38,124 bases of DNA, from positions 1-38,124 of IMG/VR virus record IMGVR_UViG_3300032053_003738. One strand, given 5' to 3'. Positions 17,129 to 25,171 of this stretch are shown piece by piece (within the stretch, counting starts at the first letter, position 1; each line of letters starts with the position of its first letter). The position numbers and the translations under genes were made by a program. Under the pieces are notes generated by a model. It saw only the letters and a list, made by a program, of their open reading frames with translations. It was not told the origin of the DNA and searched no databases. Source of the DNA: a virus.

Positions 17129-18505
17129 CTACTTGGTGAGACCCGCCACCCTCTTGGCCTTCTCCCGAATCGCCTGGACCTCAGAGTCACCCCCCGCCAT
17201 CTCCGTCTTTCCTTTGGCGTGAGGAACCTGGCCCCCGAACTGCTCTTCGAGAGACTTGATGAAGGACTCTTCAGCCTTCATCTTCTCGTCCACAGCCTCG
17301 GTGGTCTTGCAACCCTCGAGCCGGGGTTTGAGAATGGTTGCGAACTTGGAGCCGGACAGCTTCTCGTCAATGTAGGACATGACCTTCTGCTGTTCCTCCA
17401 GCTCGGCGGATTTCTTCTTCTCCGCCTCTGCCTGGACCTCGGCTTCCTGGGCCTTGGCCTCCGCTTCCGCTTTGGCCTTGTCGAACTCGTCAGCCTTGGC
17501 CTTCAAAGCCTTGTTCTCGTCTTCGAGAGATGTGACAACCGTTTTAAGGTTCTCCAACTCTCTTTTTTCTTCGTCTGTCATGCCGACCTCCTTGGATTCA
17601 CCAGCCGGAACCTCTTCGGTCCCCGGCTCGTCGGTCTCTGCCTCGGCTTCCGAGGAGAGAACTCCGTACTCGACCAGCAAGTCCACGAGGTCGTTCATAA
17701 AGGAGACGTACTTCGTCCCCGCCTCGTCCTCCTGCTCCTTGACCTGTTTCTGCTTGAGGTCCTCCATGGACGCTTTCAGGTCTTCCAGTTCCTTGGCGAG
17801 CTGTTTGTTCTTCTCTTCCAGCTCCTGGGCCATGACCTTCTCCGCATCCTCGATGACCTTCTCCTCGACCTCTTTGACAAGGTCGGGGAATTGCATCCGC
17901 AGGTCGTCTACTGACTTGATGTCCATGGTTCCCTCCGTGACGTACTTCTGAACAGCGTTCTCCATGACCTTGCGGATAGCGGCTGGCTGAACGGATGGGT
18001 CGATAACGAAATCGAAGGAAGCCATGGAGAACCCGTCGAGGATTCGGTCCACTTCCCTCTCGCCCATCTTTACCCGTTCGACATCGCCACTTCCACGAGA
18101 GCTGAACCCTGGACGGCCCCCCGCTCTGACGATTTCCTTGAGGACCTGACCGTGCGGGGTGTCGAGAACGGTTACTTCACAACAGAGCAACGAAGGGTCT
18201 GCGTCGTCCCACCAGACGTTGTTGATGAGATGGGCGGTGTTCTTGAGACTGGGAGACTGGAGTGGATGGTCAAGCTCTCCAAACCCCCTGCCCTGGGATA
18301 TCCGCTCACTCAGTCCGGTCAGGGCCGACTCGATGACCTTCTTCGGGTAGACTCTGTTATTAAGATTAACGTGGTCCGCTCTTTGACAAACCCCCTGAAT
18401 TTTCATCCGGGAGGTTCCCGTTTTCTCGTCAACGTCCTCAATGACCTTGAACCTTTTGGTCTCTTCTTCGAGGCCGAATAGAGATTCAATCAGCTCTTTG
18501 GACAT
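17129..18505 (-). CDS. Prohead protease fused to scaffolding domain
   Basis: This 458-aa protein starts at the ATG at 18505, with GGAGGT 4-5 bases upstream. Residues 1-185 are a T4 gp21-like prohead serine protease: NLNNRVYPKKVIESAL, GELDHP with candidate catalytic H80, and GFSSRGSG with S135/S136 as the candidate nucleophile. Residues about 200-400 form a long Glu/Lys/Ala-rich coiled coil typical of scaffold or core proteins, and the C-terminus is basic (IREKAKRVAGLTK). Protease-scaffold fusions are known in several phages. It would cut scaffold, capsid and possibly the tagged head cargo during maturation. It is the first gene after the palindromic promoter region. Confidence 0.9.
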   Translation of the reverse strand: MSKELIESLFGLEEETKRFKVIEDVDEKTGTSRMKIQGVCQRADHVNLNNRVYPKKVIESALTGLSERISQGRGFGELDHPLQSPSLKNTAHLINNVWWDDADPSLLCCEVTVLDTPHGQVLKEIVRAGGRPGFSSRGSGDVERVKMGEREVDRILDGFSMASFDFVIDPSVQPAAIRKVMENAVQKYVTEGTMDIKSVDDLRMQFPDLVKEVEEKVIEDAEKVMAQELEEKNKQLAKELEDLKASMEDLKQKQVKEQEDEAGTKYVSFMNDLVDLLVEYGVLSSEAEAETDEPGTEEVPAGESKEVGMTDEEKRELENLKTVVTSLEDENKALKAKADEFDKAKAEAEAKAQEAEVQAEAEKKKSAELEEQQKVMSYIDEKLSGSKFATILKPRLEGCKTTEAVDEKMKAEESFIKSLEEQFGGQVPHAKGKTEMAGGDSEVQAIREKAKRVAGLTK

Positions 18506-18539
18506 CTGGACCTCCAATGTAGGTTTCTCATCCTTCTCC

Positions 18540-18569
18540 TTGATAGCGAATCTCCGTCTAAAATGTCAA
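18540..18569 (-). promoter_or_regulatory. Sigma70-like promoter for head genes
   Basis: On the minus strand TTGACA (18564-18569) is followed after 18 bases by TATCAA (18540-18545), a 4/6 match to the -10 box. Transcription would begin about 30 bases before the protease start codon. The -35 box touches the palindrome just upstream. Confidence 0.55.
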
Positions 18570-18605
18570 GTCCTTTGTAATACATAACGTATTACAAATG
18601 GACTT
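18568..18605. promoter_or_regulatory. Near-perfect palindrome, operator-like
   Basis: Arms AAGTCC-TTTGTAATAC (18568-18583) and GTATTACAAA-t-GGACTT (18589-18605) pair over 16 bp with one bulged base around a 5-base centre (ATAAC). It begins 2 bases past the nucleotidyltransferase stop and overlaps the -35 box of the head-gene promoter. Symmetry, AT-rich core and position suggest a repressor or activator site. A terminator role is less likely because the T-tract after it is only four bases. Confidence 0.6.
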
Positions 18606-18606
18606 C

Positions 18607-19344
18607 TTACTCTCCCCCAGCCGTATTGACCCGGTTGAGGTATAAGTGGTCCCCGACCTTCAGGAGGGAATCGAAGGTCCCGGCATCGGACCACCAGCCG
18701 TCGTAAAACCCGTACGTCATCTTGAATCTGTGGAGGTAATCGTTGTTCACGTCGGTGATTTCCAGCTCGCCTCTACCCGACGGCTTCAGAGTATTGATAA
18801 TGTCGAAGACCGTCTTGTCGTACATATAGACCCCGATGACAGCGTAAGACGAGGGGGCCACTTTCGGCTTCTCGATTATCTCAAGGAGGCAAGCCTTGTC
18901 GATACGAGCCACCCCGAACCTCTCCGGGTTCTCCACCGACTTCAGGAGAATCCTGGCCCCGCCTTCCTGCCGATTGAAAATGGCAACCTCTTCTCCAATA
19001 CCCCCCAGGAGGATGTTGTCCCCCAGGACGACAACCATCTTATCGCCATCCACAAAGTCCTGGGCCAGCTTCAGAGCCTCGGCGATGCCCCCCTCCCCCC
19101 GCTGGTAGGCGTAGTTGAGGTGGGTCAGACCAAACTCTGAGCCGTCCCCCAGGAGCTTCAGGAAGTCCCCGGCGGAATTCCCTCCTGTGACGACAAGGAT
19201 GTCTCGCACCCCTGCGTCCACGAGCGTCTGGATGGGATAGAAAATCATCGGCTTGTCGTAGACCGGGAGCAGGTGCTTGTTCGTCACCCTGGTCAGCGGG
19301 TCAAGTCTCTTACCTAAACCGCCAGCTAAAATCACACCTTTCAT
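18607..19344 (-). CDS. Sugar-1-phosphate nucleotidyltransferase (RmlA-like, short form)
   Basis: This 245-aa protein shows the family hallmarks: MKGVILAGGLGKRLDPLT (nucleotide loop), NKHLLPVYDKPMIFYPI (substrate lysine region), VVVLGDNILLG (metal-binding D), and EKPKVAPSSYAVIGVYMY and DVNNDYL later on. Typical RmlA glucose-1-phosphate thymidylyltransferases are about 290 aa; this short form lacks the C-terminal regulatory part. GGAGGT precedes the ATG. It would supply dTDP- or similar activated sugars for the glycosyltransferases at 12179-15894, although a terminator and new promoter lie between them. No RmlB/C/D gene is in the window, so the end product is not known. Confidence 0.9.
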   Translation of the reverse strand: MKGVILAGGLGKRLDPLTRVTNKHLLPVYDKPMIFYPIQTLVDAGVRDILVVTGGNSAGDFLKLLGDGSEFGLTHLNYAYQRGEGGIAEALKLAQDFVDGDKMVVVLGDNILLGGIGEEVAIFNRQEGGARILLKSVENPERFGVARIDKACLLEIIEKPKVAPSSYAVIGVYMYDKTVFDIINTLKPSGRGELEITDVNNDYLHRFKMTYGFYDGWWSDAGTFDSLLKVGDHLYLNRVNTAGGE

Positions 19345-19350
19345 TTTATG

Positions 19351-21159
19351 CTACCTCCAGATTGCACTACCACCCTTGAACCTTCGGATTTTTTTGACTG
19401 TCTCTCTGTCAGGGAGACCTTTTGGATACTGAGGGGTTGGTTTCAGCGGTTGGATGCCTCGGAACGACTTCGCCCCGACGTTCCGCTCCATCCAATCAAA
19501 CACATCCTGGGAGAGTCGTTCCTGGCCCTGCCCAATGACGTAGTACCTTAAATTTTCAGAGAAAAACTCACTCACGTTTTTCAACGAGTACTTGGTCGGG
19601 TACTTTTCAAATCCCCTCCCCGCCCTATCGAACCAGTTCTTGAACCGATTCCTATCTACCTCAAAGAGCTTCGTGGACCAGACGTGATGACCAAATTCGT
19701 GGGTAACAATACCACGAATCCCCGTGTTGGTGAGGGAGTCGTACCCGACCTCGAACCAGATGTCGATATTCTTATCTCCGAAATAGTACTCCCCAGCAAT
19801 ATTCTCGTCCCCCTCCATCTTCTTTGGGACACCTCCGGGGAGTTCTCTGGTAGACCGGATTGTGAGTTTGTTTAGCCCTTCCCCCCAACCGGAAGGAATC
19901 TGCTCCAGGACCTGAACAATCTGGGCCTTGAAATCGTACAACTCATCGAGTGTCTTGGAGGAGGCTCCGACTTTTTTGTTGTACATATCCGCTGTGTTGG
20001 CATAGATTTTCGCCACGAGGTCATCGATGTTCTGCTCCAGGCTTTTCATCTCTGGAGGAGCTGTGCTCTTGGTATCAAGCGGCAGAGACCCCTGCCCGTC
20101 CTTCGGAAGGCTCCCACCCTTGTGTCCCTTCTGACTCTGGTGCTTCCAATGACCCGACTTCCCCTTGACACCATACTCAATCAGTCGCATATTAGGAAAG
20201 AGAGGGGGCATCTGGTCCGATAAGGGGGTTGGACCGCCATGTTCGGCGTGTCCGCAACGACCCGCACGGATTGATAGCCCGTACTCGACCAGAGAGGCCC
20301 CCTCCCGTTTAATCGTTACTCGGAATGACTCATGCTTCGGTTTAGGCTTGGCGTTCTTCTCGAACCAGTTCCAGACCTTCGGCTCCACCATGAATTCTAG
20401 CCCCCGAATCCAGGCCTCGTAATTCGTAGCGAAGAACTCGTTTGAATTCACAAGACCGTATACCCTTGGAGTCTTAATTTGGTCTCTTTGTGCCTCTTCC
20501 CACCAATCCTCAAATTGATGCTGTTCCCCCCCGGTCAGAACCCACTTCCAGGCGTTATGAGAAATCTCGTGGGCAAGGCACGTTCCCGTATACTGGACCC
20601 ACGTCCCCCAAGGGTAATCAGGCATCCCATGGACAGAGTGCGGTAGGGGGTCGTCCCCAATGTCTTCCTTGATGTGACCAACAAATATTTCAATCTCATT
20701 CTGTCCAAGAGTAGACCGATACTCCGCCCACGGAACTCCCGTTCGGTCAGGGAGTAACGTAATGGAGAGACGGTCAGCCCACTCCTTTGGAACCTTTTCC
20801 AGAACAGATTTTATCTCAGCATCAACCAGGTCCCGTCCACCTTTTCCTATATAAGAACTTAACAGATACTCCGGGGACCCGTGAATCACAGCATTTATCG
20901 CCGTGTCCAGCATACCCGCTGGAGGCTCCTTTGGGGCCGTCATCTTCGGAGCAGGGGTGTCGAGAGTCAGAGAAAGCTGTCCATCCTTCGGGAGGCTCCC
21001 TCCCTTGTGACCCTTCTGACTCTGGTGCTTCCAATGACCCGACTTCCCCTTGACCCCAATCTCAACCTGGACAGACTCGTCCGACCTCAGCCGAATAAGA
21101 ACGTCCTCGGGGATTCTCTTCCCTGCCTCGCTGACCTTGGTAAACATTTCTCCGCTCAT
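19351..21159 (-). CDS. Tagged protein with two lethal-factor-like zincin modules
   Basis: I chose the ATG at 21159 (MSGEMFTKVSEAG), which overlaps the previous stop (ATGA) and has GGGAG upstream, over an earlier TTG. The 602-aa protein has a tag at residues 38-57, then a zincin with H197-E-I-S-H201 and YGLVNSNEFF (E241, 44 residues later), then a degenerate tag-like stretch (LVEYGLSIRAGRCGHAEHGG), a second tag at 333-352, and a second zincin with H487-E-F-G-H491 and YSLKNVSEFF (E531, also 44 later). HExxH plus a downstream E matches gluzincins of the ATLF/M34 type. No signal peptide is present. Both zinc sites look intact. It ends only 6 bases before the nucleotidyltransferase. Confidence 0.85.
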   Translation of the reverse strand: MSGEMFTKVSEAGKRIPEDVLIRLRSDESVQVEIGVKGKSGHWKHQSQKGHKGGSLPKDGQLSLTLDTPAPKMTAPKEPPAGMLDTAINAVIHGSPEYLLSSYIGKGGRDLVDAEIKSVLEKVPKEWADRLSITLLPDRTGVPWAEYRSTLGQNEIEIFVGHIKEDIGDDPLPHSVHGMPDYPWGTWVQYTGTCLAHEISHNAWKWVLTGGEQHQFEDWWEEAQRDQIKTPRVYGLVNSNEFFATNYEAWIRGLEFMVEPKVWNWFEKNAKPKPKHESFRVTIKREGASLVEYGLSIRAGRCGHAEHGGPTPLSDQMPPLFPNMRLIEYGVKGKSGHWKHQSQKGHKGGSLPKDGQGSLPLDTKSTAPPEMKSLEQNIDDLVAKIYANTADMYNKKVGASSKTLDELYDFKAQIVQVLEQIPSGWGEGLNKLTIRSTRELPGGVPKKMEGDENIAGEYYFGDKNIDIWFEVGYDSLTNTGIRGIVTHEFGHHVWSTKLFEVDRNRFKNWFDRAGRGFEKYPTKYSLKNVSEFFSENLRYYVIGQGQERLSQDVFDWMERNVGAKSFRGIQPLKPTPQYPKGLPDRETVKKIRRFKGGSAIWR

Positions 21160-23354
21160 TCCCAGCTCCCCCAAGACTTTGTTTTTAACATCTGCCCAGC
21201 CATCAACGGGTACGTGTACGTACGGATGTCCGTGGGTGTGAAGTACCGGAAGTAGTCCTTCTTGTCGTAGAACTCCCCAACCACTCCGTCAAAAACAAGT
21301 TCTCCTTTGACAGCAAAGGCATGGAAGTAAGGGTAGTCCTCGAACTGACCGGACCTCGGGTAGAGGGTTGCGTGGCACAGAGACCAGTCCTTGTTGTCCA
21401 GGACGAAGTTCGCCGCCATCTGGTAGCAGTTCCCTTCCCGCTCCGCTCTCTCTTTCGGGTTGGTATTGATAATGCCAGGAGGACCAGGAATCTTCGTCGG
21501 ACCAAAAACAGCCATGAAATTTCCAGCCCGGTAAGCGTCCCACTCGGGGTCTGTTCCAATAAACATCCGACCCATCACACTCTCTGGAACGCCCTGGGTA
21601 AGACGATTGATTTCAGTCGGGGTAAGGAGCTTTCCCGCATAGTCAGGGAAATTTTTAGCGGCCTCGGGAGGACAGATGGAAACGTGTCCCTTCTTCTTGA
21701 TTTTATCCTTCCCCTTCGGAACGACACCCACCACAGCCGGACGACTTCCACCCCTCTCTCCTGGCCTACCCGAATGCCCGTAGAAGCCGGACTTCGAGGT
21801 TCCATACTCAAGACGGGTAGACTCAATTCGGGGTTGCCTTTTCATGTGCTTATCAAACCAGGTAAGAACAGGAGGACTTATGAACTCGGTCCTCCCAGCC
21901 ATGTACGCTTCCATGTTCACGGTGAAGTACTCCTCGAACTGGAGACCGTAGGCCCTTGCTATCTTCCACTTGAGCGTAAGACCGTAAACTGTTTTGGTCT
22001 TCTCTTGCCAGTCATCAAACATCTTCCTGTCCTCGGACGAAAGACCGTGGGTATAAATGGCGTGACCCATCTCGTGAGCGATAACAATGTGTAAATCAGA
22101 GAGCTGTATTTTTCTGTCTGGAGGCAAACCCGCCAAATGTAAGTGGGTATTATCTGCACCAGTAAGAAACCTGTCCGGGTAGATACGAACGACGTTCTTA
22201 ATCCCACCCTTCACTCTGTCCCAGGTATCGTCGAACGAAGCCCAACCTCGGTTTGCTCCTGGCTCAATCTCAACACCGTTTATCTTAGAAAGCCACTCAT
22301 CGGGTACAGAACTCAGCACCTTCTGTACAGCTACCGTAACAGCGTCAAACCCCATCTGCGAAACTTTAAGGTACTGCCCCGGACTACCATCAACCACAAC
22401 AGAAATCTTATTAAGAATCCTGGTCGCCTCGGGTCCGTAACTCGGAGCCTTCATCTGCGGAGAAGGGGTGTCGAGGGACAGAGAAAGTTGCCCATCCTTT
22501 GGAAGAGAGCCTCCCCTATGCCCTGGCTGGCTCTGGTGCTTCCAATGCCCCGACTTCCCCCGGACACCATACTCGAGCTGGGTAGCCTCGGACTTTTTTT
22601 TCAGCTTGAAGAAAATAGCCAGCACCTCGTCTCCGCCAGCCGGAATGGATTCGTGGTGGATGTACTTATCGTAGGAGTCCGGCCCGAGAACCAGGGTGGA
22701 CACAGCCCCCTCCCGGTAGGAGACCTTCAGCTTGAGGTCAGCCAGGGTTTTCCGTATCTTATCCGAGACCACCTTCATCTGCTCGTCCTTGTTCCCGAAC
22801 TCCGGGACGATAGATACGAACAGAGCCTGTTTCCCCCCCTTGGTGTACCAGGTCAGCCCCAGCCCCTCGCTGGTCACGGTATTGAGAATGGCTCGCTTAT
22901 TGTCGGGCTTCACCCTCTCCTCGAACTCCATCTCGATGATGGGGTGGGCGTTCCCCTCCATAGGAGGACGCAGGATGAGAACCCCGTCCTGCCCCTTATC
23001 CTTGGCGGTCTGAGCAATGAGGGACATAGCCTTGCCGTTGCCCTTATAGGAGACAACCCAGCTCGGCTCCCTTCCCCCCTCCCAGACCCCGGTCCCGAAC
23101 TTTACCGAGACATTACTCACGCCGTCTATTTCCTTCAGCTTGACTGTGAAGGATTCCATGTCCCGGTAGACAGCGTGGACGCTGGTATACTTTAGACCCG
23201 TACTGTAACTGGTGATTCCAACCCTCGTCGTTCCCGGCTCGTCATTTCTGGCGGAGCCTCCTCGATGACCAGGTATCCCTGCGTGCTTCCAATGACCGGA
23301 CTTCGGGGTTCCGAACTCGTCTAAATCTTTCCCTTCAATCCGCAGTTGAAGCAC
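21156..23354 (-). CDS. Tagged three-module protein: unknown domain, zincin, papain-like cysteine domain
   Basis: The start is uncertain. I favour the GTG at 23354 (about MLQLRIEGKDLDEFG, 732 aa) because the same frame extended to an ATG at 23576 runs across the zinc-ribbon gene in an Arg/Pro-rich shadow frame, although that ATG has a good GGAG site. Tags lie at residues 18-35, 266-285 and 521-539. Residues 40-260 are a module I do not recognise (KFGTGVWEGGREPSWVVSY; LILRPPMEGNAHPIIEMEF). A zincin follows with H427-E-M-G-H431 and E475. The last module has C643 (GNCYQMAANFVL), H678 (YFHAFAV) and D689 (VFDGVVGEFYD), a papain/transglutaminase-like triad order. Head cargo is inferred from the tags. 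Confidence 0.8.
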   Translation of the reverse strand: MLQLRIEGKDLDEFGTPKSGHWKHAGIPGHRGGSARNDEPGTTRVGITSYSTGLKYTSVHAVYRDMESFTVKLKEIDGVSNVSVKFGTGVWEGGREPSWVVSYKGNGKAMSLIAQTAKDKGQDGVLILRPPMEGNAHPIIEMEFEERVKPDNKRAILNTVTSEGLGLTWYTKGGKQALFVSIVPEFGNKDEQMKVVSDKIRKTLADLKLKVSYREGAVSTLVLGPDSYDKYIHHESIPAGGDEVLAIFFKLKKKSEATQLEYGVRGKSGHWKHQSQPGHRGGSLPKDGQLSLSLDTPSPQMKAPSYGPEATRILNKISVVVDGSPGQYLKVSQMGFDAVTVAVQKVLSSVPDEWLSKINGVEIEPGANRGWASFDDTWDRVKGGIKNVVRIYPDRFLTGADNTHLHLAGLPPDRKIQLSDLHIVIAHEMGHAIYTHGLSSEDRKMFDDWQEKTKTVYGLTLKWKIARAYGLQFEEYFTVNMEAYMAGRTEFISPPVLTWFDKHMKRQPRIESTRLEYGTSKSGFYGHSGRPGERGGSRPAVVGVVPKGKDKIKKKGHVSICPPEAAKNFPDYAGKLLTPTEINRLTQGVPESVMGRMFIGTDPEWDAYRAGNFMAVFGPTKIPGPPGIINTNPKERAEREGNCYQMAANFVLDNKDWSLCHATLYPRSGQFEDYPYFHAFAVKGELVFDGVVGEFYDKKDYFRYFTPTDIRTYTYPLMAGQMLKTKSWGSWE

Positions 23355-23563
23355 CGGAGTAGCCGCTTCTCTATCCAGATGAACAACGACAGCTTCCCGC
23401 CGCAGAACGGGCAGTCCCCCCCGTAGAGGTTGTCCGTCGTTGGGATGAGCCTCATTCCGAGGAACCGTTGACAATGGTCGGGCCAGTCCTCTATCCTGAA
23501 CTTCGGTTTTCTTGCTTTCGAGTTCAACTCTGCGTTTGCCGCTCCTCTTAACGTGGTAGCCAT
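23321..23563 (-). CDS. Small zinc-ribbon protein
   Basis: This 80-aa protein has a C-terminal two-Cys-pair ribbon: CPFCGGKLSLFIWIEKRLL followed by RCFNCGLKGKI, reminiscent of the CHC2 zinc finger of DnaG-type primases, in which the second strand pair carries C-x2-C. The N-terminus (FRIEDWPDHCQRFLGM) is helical. GAGGG lies about 4 bases before the ATG. The frame overlaps the HD gene's end region and ends inside the first codons of the tagged 732-aa gene. A function in nucleic-acid binding is inferred from the ribbon. Coding is favoured over the overlapping frame because of the cysteine pattern and balanced composition. Confidence 0.65.
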   Translation of the reverse strand: MATTLRGAANAELNSKARKPKFRIEDWPDHCQRFLGMRLIPTTDNLYGGDCPFCGGKLSLFIWIEKRLLRCFNCGLKGKI

Positions 23564-23575
23564 ACAACCCTCGCA

Positions 23576-25171
23576 TTACTTCACTCCAATAACGGAGATG
23601 GTGACGTACTTACTCAGCTCGTACCTGTCCTTGGAGAAGTCCTTGATACCGTAGTCTCCGAGAACCTTCCTCGCCTGGGCCTGACCCATCTCGAAGGTGT
23701 GCTGAAGGAACCTGTCAAACTCGTTGAAGGTTATCTCGATGTTGACGTGTCTCTTCCCGCTTATCTTGGTGATTTCCCCGGCAAGAACCCCGACAGATTT
23801 CTTGGGGGTCATAAAGTTGGACCTCTTAACTGCCGACTTGAGGTCACGCTTATGAGCGTCGCTCGCCTTCGTACTATCAATCATCCCATACAACCTCATT
23901 TGCTGGTCTCGGAACCTTGAGTTCAGGTTCACCGCCGCTTGGTCGTACGTCACCTGGTCGATGGTCCCGGCTTTCAGGTCGCCCTTCAGCCTGTCCAGCC
24001 GCTTGGCGATGGTTGTCATCTGGATGAGGACATCCCGGCTTCCCTCAACGTGCCGGAACATCGCCGGAAGCTTCTCCTTGGCGAAAAGGGCCAGGTTATC
24101 CGACAGGGAGATGGATGTCTTGAGAGCATTCTCAATATCAATCCCCGTCGAGTCGTGGTCCTTGATGGTGCTCCCGATACGCCCGAACTCCTCCTCCGAG
24201 AAGATTTTCCCGACATCCCAGAGGTCCTTCTGCTCGCCCCAGAGCTTCTCCGAGTAGAGCTGGTGCTCTCCAGAGGCCATGATTCCCCGGTCCCCGCCCA
24301 GCCGCACGAGCGGGGTCGTGTAGCCCATGTCGTGGTTGACCATGGTGACCATGATTTCGAGCCTCGTCATGGAATCCAGCTCCCCTCCCGTGAGGGCCTT
24401 CATAATCGCCTCGGCCCTGTCGATATTCCCGACGATGTGCCGGATACCGTGGTCCGTGTACTGCTCCCGGACGGACTCAATTTCCTGGTAGACGAGCTTG
24501 TTGACCATGTCCTGCATCAGAGCGTCCAGGTCCTCGGCCTTCACTCCCTTGAATGCCTCCCTGTCTTCCATGATTTTCCCGAAGTTGTAGACTACGTCTC
24601 GGGCCTGGGCGTACGTCTCCGCACTCAGGTAGTCAAGGTAGCCATCGAGCGTGGCACGCCCGTTAGCTGTGATAGCCTTCGCCATCTCAGCCGTAAGCTC
24701 GCCGGAGACAGGAGTGAGTTTGACTTCCGCACCCTCCCCGGCCTCCTCGAGGTCCCGACGCATCTGCGAATTGATATCGTCCATGCTCACCTGGCCCATC
24801 TTTTGTTCGAGAGAGAGCTGAGTGAAGTCGTCGGAGTACCCGGACATATCAATGACAGCGGAATCAGCCGGGGTATCTATGGTCCCGATTTCAGCATTAT
24901 CCGGCTCGGCAACCTTGTTCATCCCCGGCTGGTTCGCCCAGCCGCCCTGATTCGGAACGAGGCCCCCGAGCTTCTTTCCAATGTTCTGAACTGGGTTCTT
25001 CACTCCTTTGGGAAGAGACCCGCCCCTATGCCCAATTATCCCGGAGTGTCCAACATTGCCGGACCCGGTTCCCCCCTCGTCTTTATCACGAGACTCCTTG
25101 AAGGGGTGAGCACGCCTGTATGCCAGTTGCTTGTCGTATTGGATATCGAGAATCTCGTCGTCGATTTTCAT
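23576..25171 (-). CDS. Tagged HD-domain phosphohydrolase-like protein
   Basis: This 531-aa protein begins at an ATG overlapping the previous stop (ATGA). A tag with a variant start lies at about residues 38-54 (GNVGHSGIIGHRGGSLP), preceded by DKDEGG. Residues about 90-200 are Glu/Asp-rich and probably extended. An HD-type metal site follows: TDHGIRHIVGN (H241, H245), MVNHDMGY (H280-D281), IKDHDSTG (H339) and SLSDNL (D358). This matches HD phosphohydrolases that act on nucleotides or cyclic nucleotides. The C-terminus (about 440-531) is a helical region ending in a small alpha/beta part (GKRHVNIEITFNEFDRFLQ). No synthetase domain is present. Substrate unknown. Confidence 0.85.
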   Translation of the reverse strand: MKIDDEILDIQYDKQLAYRRAHPFKESRDKDEGGTGSGNVGHSGIIGHRGGSLPKGVKNPVQNIGKKLGGLVPNQGGWANQPGMNKVAEPDNAEIGTIDTPADSAVIDMSGYSDDFTQLSLEQKMGQVSMDDINSQMRRDLEEAGEGAEVKLTPVSGELTAEMAKAITANGRATLDGYLDYLSAETYAQARDVVYNFGKIMEDREAFKGVKAEDLDALMQDMVNKLVYQEIESVREQYTDHGIRHIVGNIDRAEAIMKALTGGELDSMTRLEIMVTMVNHDMGYTTPLVRLGGDRGIMASGEHQLYSEKLWGEQKDLWDVGKIFSEEEFGRIGSTIKDHDSTGIDIENALKTSISLSDNLALFAKEKLPAMFRHVEGSRDVLIQMTTIAKRLDRLKGDLKAGTIDQVTYDQAAVNLNSRFRDQQMRLYGMIDSTKASDAHKRDLKSAVKRSNFMTPKKSVGVLAGEITKISGKRHVNIEITFNEFDRFLQHTFEMGQAQARKVLGDYGIKDFSKDRYELSKYVTISVIGVK

